Assembly (NCBI GenBank): GCA_030710605.1
Contig: CP092877.1
Coordinates: forward strand, 73,245,006 to 73,309,005
Source of the DNA: Cordylochernes scorpioides
Lineage: Eukaryota; Arthropoda; Arachnida; Pseudoscorpiones; Chernetidae
Direction: 5' to 3'
DNA length: 64,000 nt
Below the pieces are notes generated by a model. The model saw only the letters and a list, made by a program, of their open reading frames with translations. It was not told the origin of the DNA and did no database searches. Below, piece by piece: positions 31,474 through 40,746 of this stretch. How positions within the stretch are numbered: position 1 is the first letter of the stretch; each line of letters begins with the position of its first letter. A program made the position numbers and the translations under genes.

Positions 31474-31900
31474 TCTATATACAGTTACGAGCGTCATTCC
31501 TCATCTCCTAATCAATCAGTCAGTTTTCATCTCTGTCACCGTTTGCTTTTTTTTGGAATGGCGCCCTCCTATTGGTTGGCTACAATCACGCCACCTTTGC
31601 CTCCCCCCCCCCCCCCCCCTCGCTTTTTCGTTTTTGTAACTATTGTGTTGGAGCGGGTCGCTCCTTAAATAAATAAATGCATATATTAGTTAATAACCAA
31701 ATGGAATCCTCTCTTTCTTTTTCCCAGTAAGAGACGCCTATGGAAGCCAACAGTACATAGACAGATAAAGCACATAGGCTATAGTTATTAACTAACATAT
31801 GCATTTATTTAAGGCGCCAATTTATAATTGTAACAAATAATATTTGAATCAAAACATTCAATCGGGTAAAACATGGGCGTTGCCCGGGTCATTCGGCTAG
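31474..31900 (+). mobile_element. Non-autonomous Helitron
   Basis: Starts TCTATATACAGTTACGAG and ends attcggCTAG preceded by a short hairpin (gggcgttgccc). It interrupts the fold-back family start: flanks ggcacaatttggatta and tagattataaacacaagg are contiguous in the copy at 20735. Insertion between A and T without duplication is the Helitron signature. It contains a secondary inverted repeat at about 31664-31817. Confidence 0.8.
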
Positions 31901-32001
31901 TAGATTATAAACACAAGGTAATAAGACCAAATCCAAATAAATAAATAGTGTGTGATGTTTCGGTAACAGCGTTGTTACCATCTTCAGACATTCAGTACTT
32001 T

Positions 32002-32042
32002 TGTCTGAAGATGGTAACAACGCTGTTACCGAAATGTCACAC
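32002..32042 (+). ncRNA. Hammerhead ribozyme-like motif (candidate)
   Basis: CTGAAGA (32005-32011), a stem II of ggtaac/gttacc closed by aacgct, GAAA (32031-32034), then TGTC. Bases outside (tgt before CTGA, aca after GTC) can pair as a short stem I. The hammerhead consensus is CUGANGA, stem II, GAAA, stem III, UH. Stem III would be minimal, as in dimeric hammerheads of Penelope-like elements. A mirrored core lies on the minus strand at about 31954-31990. Activity is unproven. Confidence 0.45.
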
Positions 32043-32087
32043 ACTATTTATTTATTTGGATTTAGTCTTATTACCTTGTGTTTATTT

Positions 32088-32175
32088 GTGGTTGTTGTTG
32101 TTTATTATCCTCTTGTGTAAAGATTACACGAATTCCATGAGTTCATGCTCCTCGAGCTGTTTTATGATAAGCTTA
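32088..32175 (-). mobile_element. LINE family C, short 3'-end fragment
   Basis: ttattatcctcttgtgtaaa, gattacacgaattccatgag and ctcctcgagctgttttatga as in the other family-C copies; cut after about 85 bp. Confidence 0.6.
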
Positions 32176-32264
32176 CTTTTATTTTGAAAGTGTTAGGCAC
32201 TTAACCCAAATATTGAACTAATAAATTATTGAAGTTTTTTGTTATTTTTGGATCAATGTGATAT

Positions 32265-32430
32265 GACACAATTTGGTTTATAGATTATAAACAAATCAAA
32301 ATAGTGTGTGACATTTTGGTAACAACGTTGTTACCACCTTCAGACAAAAGTATTGAATTCGGTCCGAAGATGGTAACAGCGTTGTTACAGAAACATCACC
32401 CTATTTATCTATTTGGATTTTGTCTTATTT
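32265..32430. repeat. Fold-back element, copy 5 (degenerate)
   Basis: gacacaatttggtttataga, then ttttggtaacaacgttgtta and gaagatggtaacagcgttgt in inverted arrangement. The CTGA part of one core has become CCGA. Confidence 0.5.
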
Positions 32431-32448
32431 GGTGTTTGGACCAATGTA

Positions 32449-32717
32449 CAATTAAACCTGTCTATAGCGGCCCCTTCTTGGGACTCACCAAAATAGGGTG
32501 CTATAGAGTGGGGGTGCTATAGACAGGTCACTTTTAATGTAAATCGCATCGTACTACGTATTTAAAATCGGATGCTATAGAGAGGGAGGCGCTATTTAGA
32601 GGGGGTGCTATAGACAGGTCACTTTTAATGTAAATCGTATCATGCTACGTATTTAAAATAGGGCACTATAGAGAGGGAGGTGCTATTTAGAGGGGGTGCT
32701 ATAGACAGATTTAACTG
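32449..32717. mobile_element. MITE family M1, copy 2
   Basis: Ends caattaaacctgtctatag and ctatagacagatttaactg with two internal repeats (gacaggtcacttttaatgta at about 32523 and 32614). Confidence 0.7.
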
Positions 32718-32973
32718 TATTTAAAATCAAGATGCACAATAATAATAATAATAAAAAAAAAAGACTGTATGTAGATAGGCAGCACATTTATGCACTGTGC
32801 AAGGCATGCATTACAAATTCCTATCATTGGATTATTGAGTTATTTTTATAAGAGTTTTATGTTGTTGGCCTTATTTTCAAACGTGACTAATTTGTAACAC
32901 CAGCCCATATATAAACCTGTACTTGGAGTATTTTCACACAATGTGAAGCAACATCTCTGGATGATGGGTGCAG

Positions 32974-33067
32974 GAGAAGCATTGCCAGCAGAGGTACAAC
33001 GTCTCCTGCATCATGACCATGCCCCAGTACCAGCGCCAGGGCTATGGAAGATTCCTCATTGACTTCA
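32974..33067 (+). CDS. KAT6: KAT6 exon 12: acetyl-CoA binding loop and catalytic Cys
   Basis: Acceptor gatgggtgcag|, donor TTCA|GTAAGT (leaves 1 nt). Residues 843-873: [20 protein letters not shown] then [11 protein letters not shown]. The Cys of VSCIM is the conserved catalytic-site Cys, and QRQGYGRF is the Q/RxxGxG acetyl-CoA motif. Human KAT6A: SCIMILPQYQRKGYG. Confidence 0.97.
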
Positions 33068-33689
33068 GTAAGTAGACAACCTTCCTGGCTTCTCCACAAA
33101 CCTGTGTTCTCTATCAACATGATGGTGGAGTTGCTTGAATGGGAGCAAAGAAAAATGTCTTTATAAGAAATACAGTAAAACCTCCATGAGAGGACACTCA
33201 CGCTATAGGACACCTCTCTATAAAGGACAGTATACGAAGTAAATTATAGTATAGTAAATTATATATAGTAATTATACATAGTAAATTAACACAGAGCAAT
33301 AACGCGCCATCTATACATATAAAATGAAAGGATTTAAAAGCACGAATGTTTCTTTTATACATAATACAAACTTCTACTGCCCTTACTGCGATGAAAAAAA
33401 TATATTGGGAGGGCTTGGCTCATCAGCGGTGAACCCTCCCAGCGGTTTCGCCAATTTAATTCACCAGACCGCTTCTAAGAGCTCTAATACTGTATTGGAC
33501 GATTCAGCTTATATACGCAGCACTGAAGAATGGAATTTCAGAAATGGTTTTCAAGAAGACTATGGACATAAGCTTATAAATTACATGTGATGCTTTGGTA
33601 ACAGCATTGGTACTCTTCTTCTTCCTTATCTCCACTCAATCATATTAGGGTGTCAAGCTTGTAAAGCTTAAGACTCTAATGGTTGAGAT

Positions 33690-33855
33690 TTGACAACCAT
33701 CATGATTGGGTGAAGTAGAATGCGTCTGCCTTTGTCATTAAGACTGGGAGCACTACTCAGTGGCAGGCCGACTTAGCTCCAATGACCGCCTCTGACATGA
33801 GGAACAGACTCCATGTGCAGCCGCTCCTAACATGGAGTACAAACACTGCTCGCAT
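33690..33855 (+). repeat. Repeat R1, truncated copy
   Basis: gggtgaagtagaatgcgtct to aacatggagtacaaacactg; stops before the tccctggattagg block. Confidence 0.55.
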
Positions 33856-33945
33856 TGGTACTGAAATGTCACTTATAATTACACTATTAGGATTTGGTCT
33901 TGTTATTATGTGAGCTAATATGCATATTATTTTAAAATTAGATAC

Positions 33946-34122
33946 AGTAAAACCTCCATGAGAGGACACTCGCGCTATAGGACACCTCTCTATAAAGGAC
34001 AATATTCATTTACAAAATTACCATTTTTACTATTTAACAATTCTCCGGTAAGAGGACACCTCTCCCTAAAAGACACTTTAGCTCTGTAATTAGGTGTTTT
34101 CCTTTACAGAGAGGTTCTACTG
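33946..34122. mobile_element. MITE family M2, copy
   Basis: cagtaaaacctccatgagag at left, acagagaggttctactg at right. Confidence 0.7.
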
Positions 34123-34164
34123 TATAAACTATTTTCAATGCGTATTATTCTTTTTTTTAAATAA

Positions 34165-34345
34165 AACTATTTTCTAATGCCCCCTTCACTGCAATGATAA
34201 ATAATGGGAGGGCCTGATTCATCAGTGGTGAACCTTCGGTTTCACCATCTACTATGGGAGGGTTCACCACTGATAAACCAGTCCCGTCCCCCCCAATATT
34301 TGATCATTGCAGTAAGGGGGCATTAGAAAATTGTTTCCATTTCTT
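34165..34345. mobile_element. MITE family M7 (cactgcaatgat TIR)
   Basis: Left tgcccccttcactgcaatga, right tcattgcagtaagggggcat, with internal inverted gggaggg..ttcaccactgat segments. Related copies at 35695-35830, 33365-33480 (partial) and 27040-27125 (partial). Confidence 0.65.
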
Positions 34346-34404
34346 ATAACTATTATATTCTATTTCTGCTAATGCAACATAGAAATGTCTTTTTTTAAAT
34401 TATT

Positions 34405-34880
34405 ATTATTATGTCTAGTACAGGCTAATGATAATCATGGTGGGTAAAAGTAGGGGACTGCTTTTACTGTAAGTGCACCACATATCTACACATGTGAAAA
34501 GTAGCTCCACTTTTGCACTTACAAATGTGCCAAATCCCCATTTGGTTACTTGCACTTCACTGGTGGGGTTGAACCTTTTTAAGAATCGGGGTCCTGGTTC
34601 AAATCACATTAATAGGTACCGCTCAGCAAGAGCAACCTAGTTCATGATAATTGAACAATGAATAATATGTGAAGGTTATTCACATATTAAACAATTTTTA
34701 ACGCGGGATTCAATCCCGGTTCTTGACTGTCGGGAATCGAGCGTGTTACCCTCTCATCCACCGGATGAGTAGGGGTCCATTGGAGCAATGTTTTTTATAT
34801 AATCAGAAAAAGTACTCAATGCAGGATTCGATCCCGGGTCGTAGCGGTTGAAAACCAACAGTTTAGACAACCCTTCTACC
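34405..34880 (-). mobile_element. SINE family A interrupted by a different tRNA-like SINE
   Basis: Outer SINE: palindrome at about 34428, central domain ending gaatcgggg, resuming ggtccattggagcaatg and the tRNA-like head (aggattcgatcccgggtcgt). A 177-bp insert at 34595-34771 has a 7-bp duplication (ggggtcc). Confidence 0.75.
34595..34771 (-). mobile_element. Second tRNA-like SINE family (family S2), nested
   Basis: On the minus strand it starts tactcatccggtggatgaga, with an A-box-like gggtaacacgctcg and a B-box-like gggattgaatcccg. It then has an AT-rich hairpin tail (gtgaataaccttcacatatt). No other copy is in the window. Confidence 0.6.
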
Positions 34881-34912
34881 ATTACCTTATAGAAATGTCT
34901 TTGATTCATTAA

Positions 34913-35125
<213 letters not shown>

Positions 35126-35227
35126 TAGATAACCCGTGTGTGGTGCTTATCTCCACCAATTCCTGAAGTCCACTCCTCCCCAATGGTAGTTATATGCCTG
35201 GAAAATAGGTCCTCTATTGTCAATTCT

Positions 35228-35325
35228 GAGCATAACTACAGGCAAAGTCAGACTTTCACCAAAATGTGCCTGGATCATGCTGCCATAATCAACGAAAGCT
35301 ACACCCCATTCCCTGAAACCATTGC
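35228..35325 (+). repeat. Interspersed repeat R2 (gcaaagtcagactttcacca)
   Basis: Shared with 36128-36225: aggcaaagtcagactttcac, tgtgcctggatcatg.tgcc and tgatcaacg.aagct.caccc. Probably LINE-derived. Confidence 0.55.
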
Positions 35326-35470
35326 CGGTCACAAGCCCGGATGTAAAAGGAGGAAGGGGAGCAGTAACAAGCTCGTTAAAAAAACAGGTTTCAGTTGGCC
35401 CGTCTGTTCTCCATGTTAGGAGCGGCTGCACAGGGCGTCTGTTCCTCATGTCAGAGGCGGCCATTTAATA
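35320..35470 (-). repeat. Repeat R1, minus-strand copy
   Basis: Inverse of the R1 core: ccggatgtaaaaggaggaag, gcagtaacaagctcgtt, gttaggagcggctgcac and catgtcagaggcggccattt. Confidence 0.6.
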
Positions 35471-35694
35471 CCACGTCAAAGTCCAAGTTACACCTCTCTG
35501 TAGGTGACCTCGGGGAAATGTTGGATAAAACCAGCGCTCTAACATAACTGGCATATAACCTATATGGAGTCGTGCACAAATGGAATTCATGTAATATTTA
35601 CACAAGAGGGGATAAGAAACAACACAACAGTTCTGAGCATGACAAGATATGCTCCGGAGAGAAGCTTATTATTCTTTTTTTAATTAAAATAATT

Positions 35695-35830
35695 TTCTAT
35701 TGCCCCTTACTGCAATGATAAAAATAATGGGAGTGTCTGGCTCAAGAGGGCTCACCACTTATAAGCCAGTCTCACCCATTAATTTGATCATTGCAGTAAA
35801 GGGACAGTACAAAATTGTTCACCTTCAAAA
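35695..35830. mobile_element. MITE family M7, copy 2
   Basis: tattgccccttactgcaatg and tcattgcagtaaagggacag ends, with an inverted middle. Confidence 0.6.
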
Positions 35831-36127
35831 AGAATCATATATGTCAATAATTCTTATAACAGATGGTATGTTAATGTGCCATGCTTACCCCTCTGTAACT
35901 GTAGTGCAGTGGACATTGTTGGGAGGTACAGTAAACCCTCTACACGATCAAGTCTTGTTCTGGTAGACTTGATGCTGTAACCAGGAGGGACACTCCCTCT
36001 TTAAAAATCCTGGGTTCAACTGACCAGGTTGATGGTCCTCAGCAATGGTCACACTCCAGGGATATAGAGGAGCTGCGTCTGTACTCATGTTAGAGTTGGC
36101 AGCAAAGGCTTTCATGTTAGGAACAAC

Positions 36128-36290
36128 CTCAAACTGCAGGCAAAGTCAGACTTTCACCAAAGTGTGCCTGGATCATGGTGCCATGATCAACGGAAGCTGC
36201 ACCCCTACATCCCATTCCATGAGATCACTCATGGAATTTGTGTAATCTTTACACAAAGGGATAAGAAACAACAACAATGTTAATGCGCAT
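36128..36290 (+). repeat. Repeat R2 copy joined to a LINE family C tail
   Basis: R2 at 36128-36225, then catggaatttgtgtaatctt and tacacaaagggataagaaac plus aacaac. This suggests that R2 is the upstream part of some family-C LINE ends. Confidence 0.5.
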
Positions 36291-36349
36291 CATATAAATG
36301 TCTTTAGTCCAAGTAGTTATTGAAGGTTTTTTTGCCCATTTTCTTCTTC

Positions 36350-36480
36350 TTCTTTCTTATCTCCACTCAATCACACTAAGGTATCAAGCTTTGTAAAACT
36401 TGAGACTTTTGATGGTGTCTGCCGGGGAAGAGTAGAGGCTCATCAATGGATGAGTCAATACAGTCAATAATATGTAAAAT
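36350..36480 (-). mobile_element. LINE family B, minus-strand fragment
   Basis: cttcttcttctttcttatct, gatggtgtctgccgggga and tcatcaatggatgagtcaat as in the other family-B copies. Confidence 0.6.
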
Positions 36481-36684
36481 GGCATTGGGAGACTGTAGAG
36501 AATTTTTCGAATGAAGCCCTCTGCCTAAAATCCAACCGAGGCCCTGATTATTCTGCATGACGGCCGATGCAGCATAGTAGGGAGATTTGACAACTATCAT
36601 GATAACCACCATGTTTGCCCATTTTGAAATTTTAAGGTTTTTTTTCTATGGCCACTTTCTTGCTAAAGTACCCGTGTGTAACAG

Positions 36685-36772
36685 CCATCTCTGAAGCCAC
36701 CGGCATGAACTCCGTAGACATTATGGACAGCCTCCAGCAGATGGACATGATACGGATGAATGAGAGTGGAAG
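36685..36772 (+). CDS. KAT6: KAT6 exon 14: MYST C-terminal helices
   Basis: Acceptor cccgtgtgtaacag|, donor GGAAG|GTATGT (leaves 2 nt). Residues 923-951: AISEATGMNSVDIMDSLQQM then DMIRMNESG. Human KAT6B: [20 protein letters not shown]. The helix-turn-helix lobe is complete. Confidence 0.95.
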
Positions 36773-37191
36773 GTATGTCCTTGTGTCTCCATCCTACATA
36801 GTGTGGTAGCATTGACAAATCTATATTGACATGAACATTTAGAGTGTAAAATCTCTCAGTAAGGAACCCTTTTTTTTAAACACTTTCTTTGTGTATTATG
36901 GTAGTTCTAACAACTAGAACTCAAAATTAAAGGTAAGTTTTACAGTAATTCATAACAATTTGATGGAACACAACATCTTTGCTCCTAAAGTTTCTGTATA
37001 TACCTTAATATTTGCAGTACTTTATTTAAAAAACAATGTTGGGTGGAAAATTGAAGTTGTCTCGTGAATGTTTTAACACGTCTAAAAGTCTGTTTTGGCT
37101 AAGCACTATTTGTCAAAAAAAAAGGATCTCATAGGTAAGTGGTGGTTTGGTAGAAGTCAAGAGTGCTGACGAGGGCATGTGGGGTGTACAG

Positions 37192-37342
37192 CAAACCTTG
37201 TCTGGCTATCAACCGCGCAATGGTGGAGGAACACATGGCTAAGGTGGATCAGCACCGTGACCGCCGTATTCCTCTGGACCCGGAATGTCTGCGCTGGATT
37301 CCACTGATGGCAACAGGCGGAGGATCACAACCACCAGGCGAG
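37192..37342 (+). CDS. KAT6: KAT6 exon 15: end of MYST domain
   Basis: Acceptor tgtggggtgtacag|, donor GGCGAG|GTAACC. Residues 952-1002 include CLAINRAMVEEHMAKVDQHR and PLDPECLRWIPLMATGGG. The DPECLRWTP motif ends the MYST fold in KAT6A, and HMAKV aligns with human DHMAKL. The more usual FVIIRREK strand is replaced by PCLAINRA. Confidence 0.93.
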
Positions 37343-37439
37343 GTAACCTACTCTTCTGTTTTTTTGGACTCTCTAGAAGGTTTTCTTTATCTTTTAATCC
37401 TTTAAGATTGAAACTACTTTTATTAAATTTTGTACATAT

Positions 37440-37645
37440 TGACACGTGGAAAATTAGGGAAGACAAACTTCAGGATGAGGCAGCAATTTATTTAAGGTAA
37501 GAACCAACTATGAGTGATAAACAAATGATAAGCAAAAGAGGGAAGTGTACAAAGTATAGCCAAATATAAACATAAAATAATAATACTTTGCTAATAAAAT
37601 AATAAATACTTTGTTACAATATCATAGTATATAAGGTTAAATACA
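37440..37645. repeat. Interspersed repeat R3, shared with 51965-52140
   Basis: attaggga.gacaaacttca, ggatga..gcaatttat and ataatactttgctaata occur in both places in the same order. Possibly an LTR fragment. The insertion lies about 100 bp after exon 15. Confidence 0.45.
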
Positions 37646-37680
37646 AAATAAATAAGTCAGATTAAAAAATACATAATATA

Positions 37681-37862
37681 CAGTAGAACCTCCATGAGAG
37701 GACATTCATACTAGAGGACACCTCTCTATAAAAGACAATTTTCATAGGTAAAATTTCGCACAATTTTCGCTATTCAGCAACTCTCTGGTAAGAAGACACC
37801 TCTCCCTAAAGGACACTTTGACTCTGCAATTAGGTGTTGTCGTTTACAAGGTAGTTCTACTG
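37681..37862. mobile_element. MITE family M2, copy
   Basis: cagtagaacctccatgagag left, acaaggtagttctactg right, flanked by TA. Confidence 0.7.
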
Positions 37863-37894
37863 TATATATGGATAAATAAATATAAAAATAAGTA

Positions 37895-38057
37895 CAGTTA
37901 AACTTGTCTATACCCCCCCCCCCCCCCTCTTGGGACTCACCAAAATAAGGTGCTATAGAGAGGGGGTGCTATAGACAGGTCACTTTTAATGTTTAAAATC
38001 AGGCACTATAGAGAGGAAGGTGCTATTTAGAAGTGGCGCTATAGACAGGTTTAACTG
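37895..38057. mobile_element. MITE family M1, copy 3
   Basis: cagttaaacttgtctatac and ctatagacaggtttaactg ends with a run of 16 C near the left end. Confidence 0.65.
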
Positions 38058-38229
38058 TATTTTGAAAACAAAGTGCTCCTCTCATAGGACAAGCTGTTGA
38101 CTAAATGGTCAACTTCATCCTCTGGCCTTGGTCCACACACACACTGACCACAAAACATCAAGTAGTTAAAAAAACTCTTACATTTGTTGTATTTGTGCCA
38201 GAAGACTGAAAAATTTCATACACTCTCTC

Positions 38230-38500
38230 TTGTTGTTGTTTCTTATCCCCTTGTGTAAAGATTACACAAATTCCATGAGTTCATGCTCCTCGAGCTGTTT
38301 TATGATAAGCAGCAGCCTCTCCCAAAGGTCCTGTTTAGTGCATCTAATGCAAGCCAAAATGTGTTCTGGAGCTGCAGGTGCCAAACTACATTTTGGGCAA
38401 GTGGGGTAGATTTTAAAAATTCTTTTCTATCTTCAATGGCTTGAGATGGCCTGTTCTAAATCTTGTTAGTGTTGTTTGATGCTGTCTATTTCTGAAAAAG
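38230..38500 (-). mobile_element. LINE family C 3' end, minus strand
   Basis: The minus strand encodes TRFRTGHLKPLKI, a CPKCS-like pair, PEHILACIRCTK and IIKQLEEHELMEF, then a stop and a gataagaaacaacaac tail. Near-identical copies at 38930-39205 and 40152-40730 imply recent activity. Confidence 0.75.
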
Positions 38501-38929
38501 TACATACAGTATAACCTCTCTAATTCAACTGACTATATTTCAACACATTTATTTAAGGCCTTAAATACCTATTCCAGGATTTTCTAAGACCAGCTTTTTG
38601 ATTTAGGTATAAAGCTTGCACCATGTTGATGAGGGCCAACAGCCTGAAAAACGCCTACATGGTTGGCTTTTCTTGATTAATTTGCCTAATTAAAAGCCAA
38701 TGAATAGGAATAAATATTCTCTGACATGTGGTGCAAGCAATCAGCAACTTTTGAACAACTGTTACTGTACCCATGTTCTTATTAAAACCACAGTTAAAAC
38801 AATTGGGACTTTTAAAAATAATGGGATCTCTTCAAATTATAATGCCACAATGATGTTGCTTTATAATAGCCATTATAAAAAGGCCTTATAGCCATTATAA
38901 ATTGCCATTGTGTTTAACACAATAATCAC

Positions 38930-39205
38930 GTTGTTGTTGTTTCTTATCCCCTTGTGTAAAGATTACACGAATTCCATGAGTTCATGCTCCTCGAGCTGTT
39001 TTATGATGAGCAGCGGCCTCTCCCAAAGGTCCTGTTTAGTGCATCTAATGCAAGCCAAAATGTGTTCTGGAGCTGCAGGTACCAAGCTACATTTTGGGCA
39101 AGTGGGATAAATTTTGTTATTATTTTCTATCTTCAATGGCTTGAGATGGCCTGTTCTAAATCTTGTTAGTGTTGTTTGATGCTGTCTATTTCTGATGTTC
39201 AGAGC
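38930..39205 (-). mobile_element. LINE family C 3' end, minus strand
   Basis: Same as 38230-38500 and open throughout on the minus strand: TRFRTGHLKPLKIENNNKIY, PTCPKCSLVPAAPEHILACI, RCTKQDLWERPLLIIKQLEE, HELMEFV, stop. This copy gives the clearest reading of the family. Confidence 0.8.
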
Positions 39206-39355
39206 TCATCCTGGGTTCACTCCACTGTACCAACTGTGCTTAGGTGGGAACAATAATCTTTGTTCTTTAAGGCAATTATAGCTCAAGAATGTTGTGTGTG
39301 AAATATGTTCCAATAAGATGTGAGGGGCTTGTTGAAACCAAGATGGGGGTTGCAG

Positions 39356-39732
39356 GAGAAGGAGGAAGATGGTGGCAGAGGCAAGGATGGAGAAGATGAC
39401 GATGACGACAGCCCTGCCCCCACCGTGGAGAAATCTCAGGAGGTCCCATCTCCTCAAGAAGCCGCCGACAAGTCTCCCAATCCTCCAGCCACTAAGGGCC
39501 GAACAGCGCGAACCTCCCGTTCCCGGCCTCCACCACCAAAGAAGCTGGCCACAGCCTCTGCCCAGCCTTCCCCACCGGTGAACAACAAGAAGACTCTGCC
39601 TGTGGCGGCCCCTTCCAACTCTAAACTGAGAAAGAGGGCTGTCAAGACAGCTGCCATTAAAGCTGCGGCTTTCAAGGCCGCTGCCATCAAACTCAAGAGT
39701 CTGAGGAAGATTAAAACCAACTTGAGGCCAGG
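39356..39732 (+). CDS. KAT6: KAT6 exon 16: Lys/Pro/Ala-rich linker
   Basis: Acceptor gatgggggttgcag|, donor CCAGG|GTAAGA (leaves 2 nt). Residues 1003-1127: an acidic start (EDGGRGKDGEDDDDDSPAP), then Ser/Pro/Arg-rich, ending in a Lys/Ala-rich helix (KRAVKTAAIKAAAFKAAAIK). It corresponds to the acidic and basic linker after MYST in KAT6A/B. Exit phase does not fit the CAG acceptor at 40774 but does fit an AAG at 40746. Confidence 0.85.
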
Positions 39733-40048
39733 GTAAGACTGCTGTGTCTTCACCTAACGGTATACTGCTCTCTTACTTATCTTCCATATACACCTGGTAC
39801 AGGCAATCATAAGGCGGTTTAGCATAACAGAAAGCCTTTTCTATGTTAACTTGCTGATTAATGAAGTATTAATGATTTTTCTCCAAGTTCTGGATATTTT
39901 TTTACCCATTATATATTCATCTATAACTCTAGTAGAGTGTGGATGGGTATTGTCCTATTGAATGGGTAACACAAAAGGGGACCTAATGAAAGCCAGCCCA
40001 TTGAAAATACTTTCCTTTATCATAGAACATAACTAAACCTTTGGAAAT

Positions 40049-40091
40049 GTCAGGATGGCCGAGTGGTCAAAGGCACCAGACTCAAGAGTAA
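40049..40091 (+). pseudogene. tRNA-Leu(CAA) 5'-half retropseudogene with 14-bp target duplications
   Basis: Begins at the mature 5' base (gtcaggatggccgagtgg) and runs through tcaaaggcaccagactcaag to a few bases after the anticodon CAA, then stops. Target duplication aaacctttggaaat is exact at 40035-40048 and 40092-40105. D-arm and A box are intact; the anticodon-loop end, T-arm, B box and acceptor 3' strand are absent, so it cannot be a gene. Confidence 0.85.
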
Positions 40092-40151
40092 AAACCTTTG
40101 GAAATTCAATCTTTATATATAGTTAGTTACAACTAGGGGGAGAGACCTCCT

Positions 40152-40730
40152 GTTGTTGTTGTTTCTTATCCCCTTGTGTAAAGATTACATGAGGGGGTCG
40201 GTGGAAGGCTGGTTAAACTGTTTGGTTTTCGACCACTACGACCCGTGTTCGATTCCCGCATTGGACACTTTTTTCTGTTTGAAAAAAAAAATGCTCCAAT
40301 GGCCCCCGATTCTTACAAAAGTCCAACCCCACCAGCATGTGCAAGTAAACAATCAAGGCTCTGGCACATTTGTAAGTGCAAAGTCGAACTGCTTTTCACA
40401 TGTGTAGACATGTGGTGCGCTTACAGTAAAAGCAGTTGTTAACTACCCACCATGATTATCATGGCCTGTACCATGTGTACTAGGGATAAGCAAAGAAAAA
40501 AAAAAGATTACACGAATTCCATGAGTTCATGCTCCTCAAGTTGTTTTATGATAAGCAGCTGCCTCTCCCAAAGGTCATGTTTAGTACATCTAATGCAAGC
40601 CAAAATGTGTTCTGGAGCTGCAGGTACCAAGCTACATTTTGGGCAAGTAGGGTAGATTTTGTTATCATTTTCTATCTTCAATAGCTTGAGATGGCCTGTT
40701 CTAAATCTTGTTAGTGTTGTTTGATGCTGA
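40152..40730 (-). mobile_element. LINE family C 3' end with nested SINE and a 12-bp target duplication
   Basis: Target duplication gagagacctcct is just left of 40152 and just right of the 5' truncation (about 40728-40739). The LINE reads on the minus strand as in other copies. A SINE A (40189-40497) is inserted in its tail with aagattaca on both sides. Confidence 0.85.
40189..40500 (+). mobile_element. tRNA-derived SINE (family A), near full length, nested in a LINE
   Basis: Head tgagggggtcggtggaaggc, B box tgttcgattcccgc, central domain ccaccagcatgtgcaagt, palindrome accatgattatcatgg, tail actagggataagcaaagaaa. Nine-bp duplication aagattaca at about 40180-40188 and 40504-40512. Confidence 0.85.
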
Positions 40731-40746
40731 GAGACCTCCTACTAAG

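Larger units (their letters stand above)
31455..32085. repeat. Fold-back element with hammerhead-like cores, copy 4, split by a Helitron
   Basis: Arms of about 80 bp (aataagaccaaatccaaata ... and its mirror) flank a roughly 15-nt centre (ttcagtacttttgt). Apart from the Helitron it is the most complete copy. Degenerate relatives lie at 32265-32430. Confidence 0.7.
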
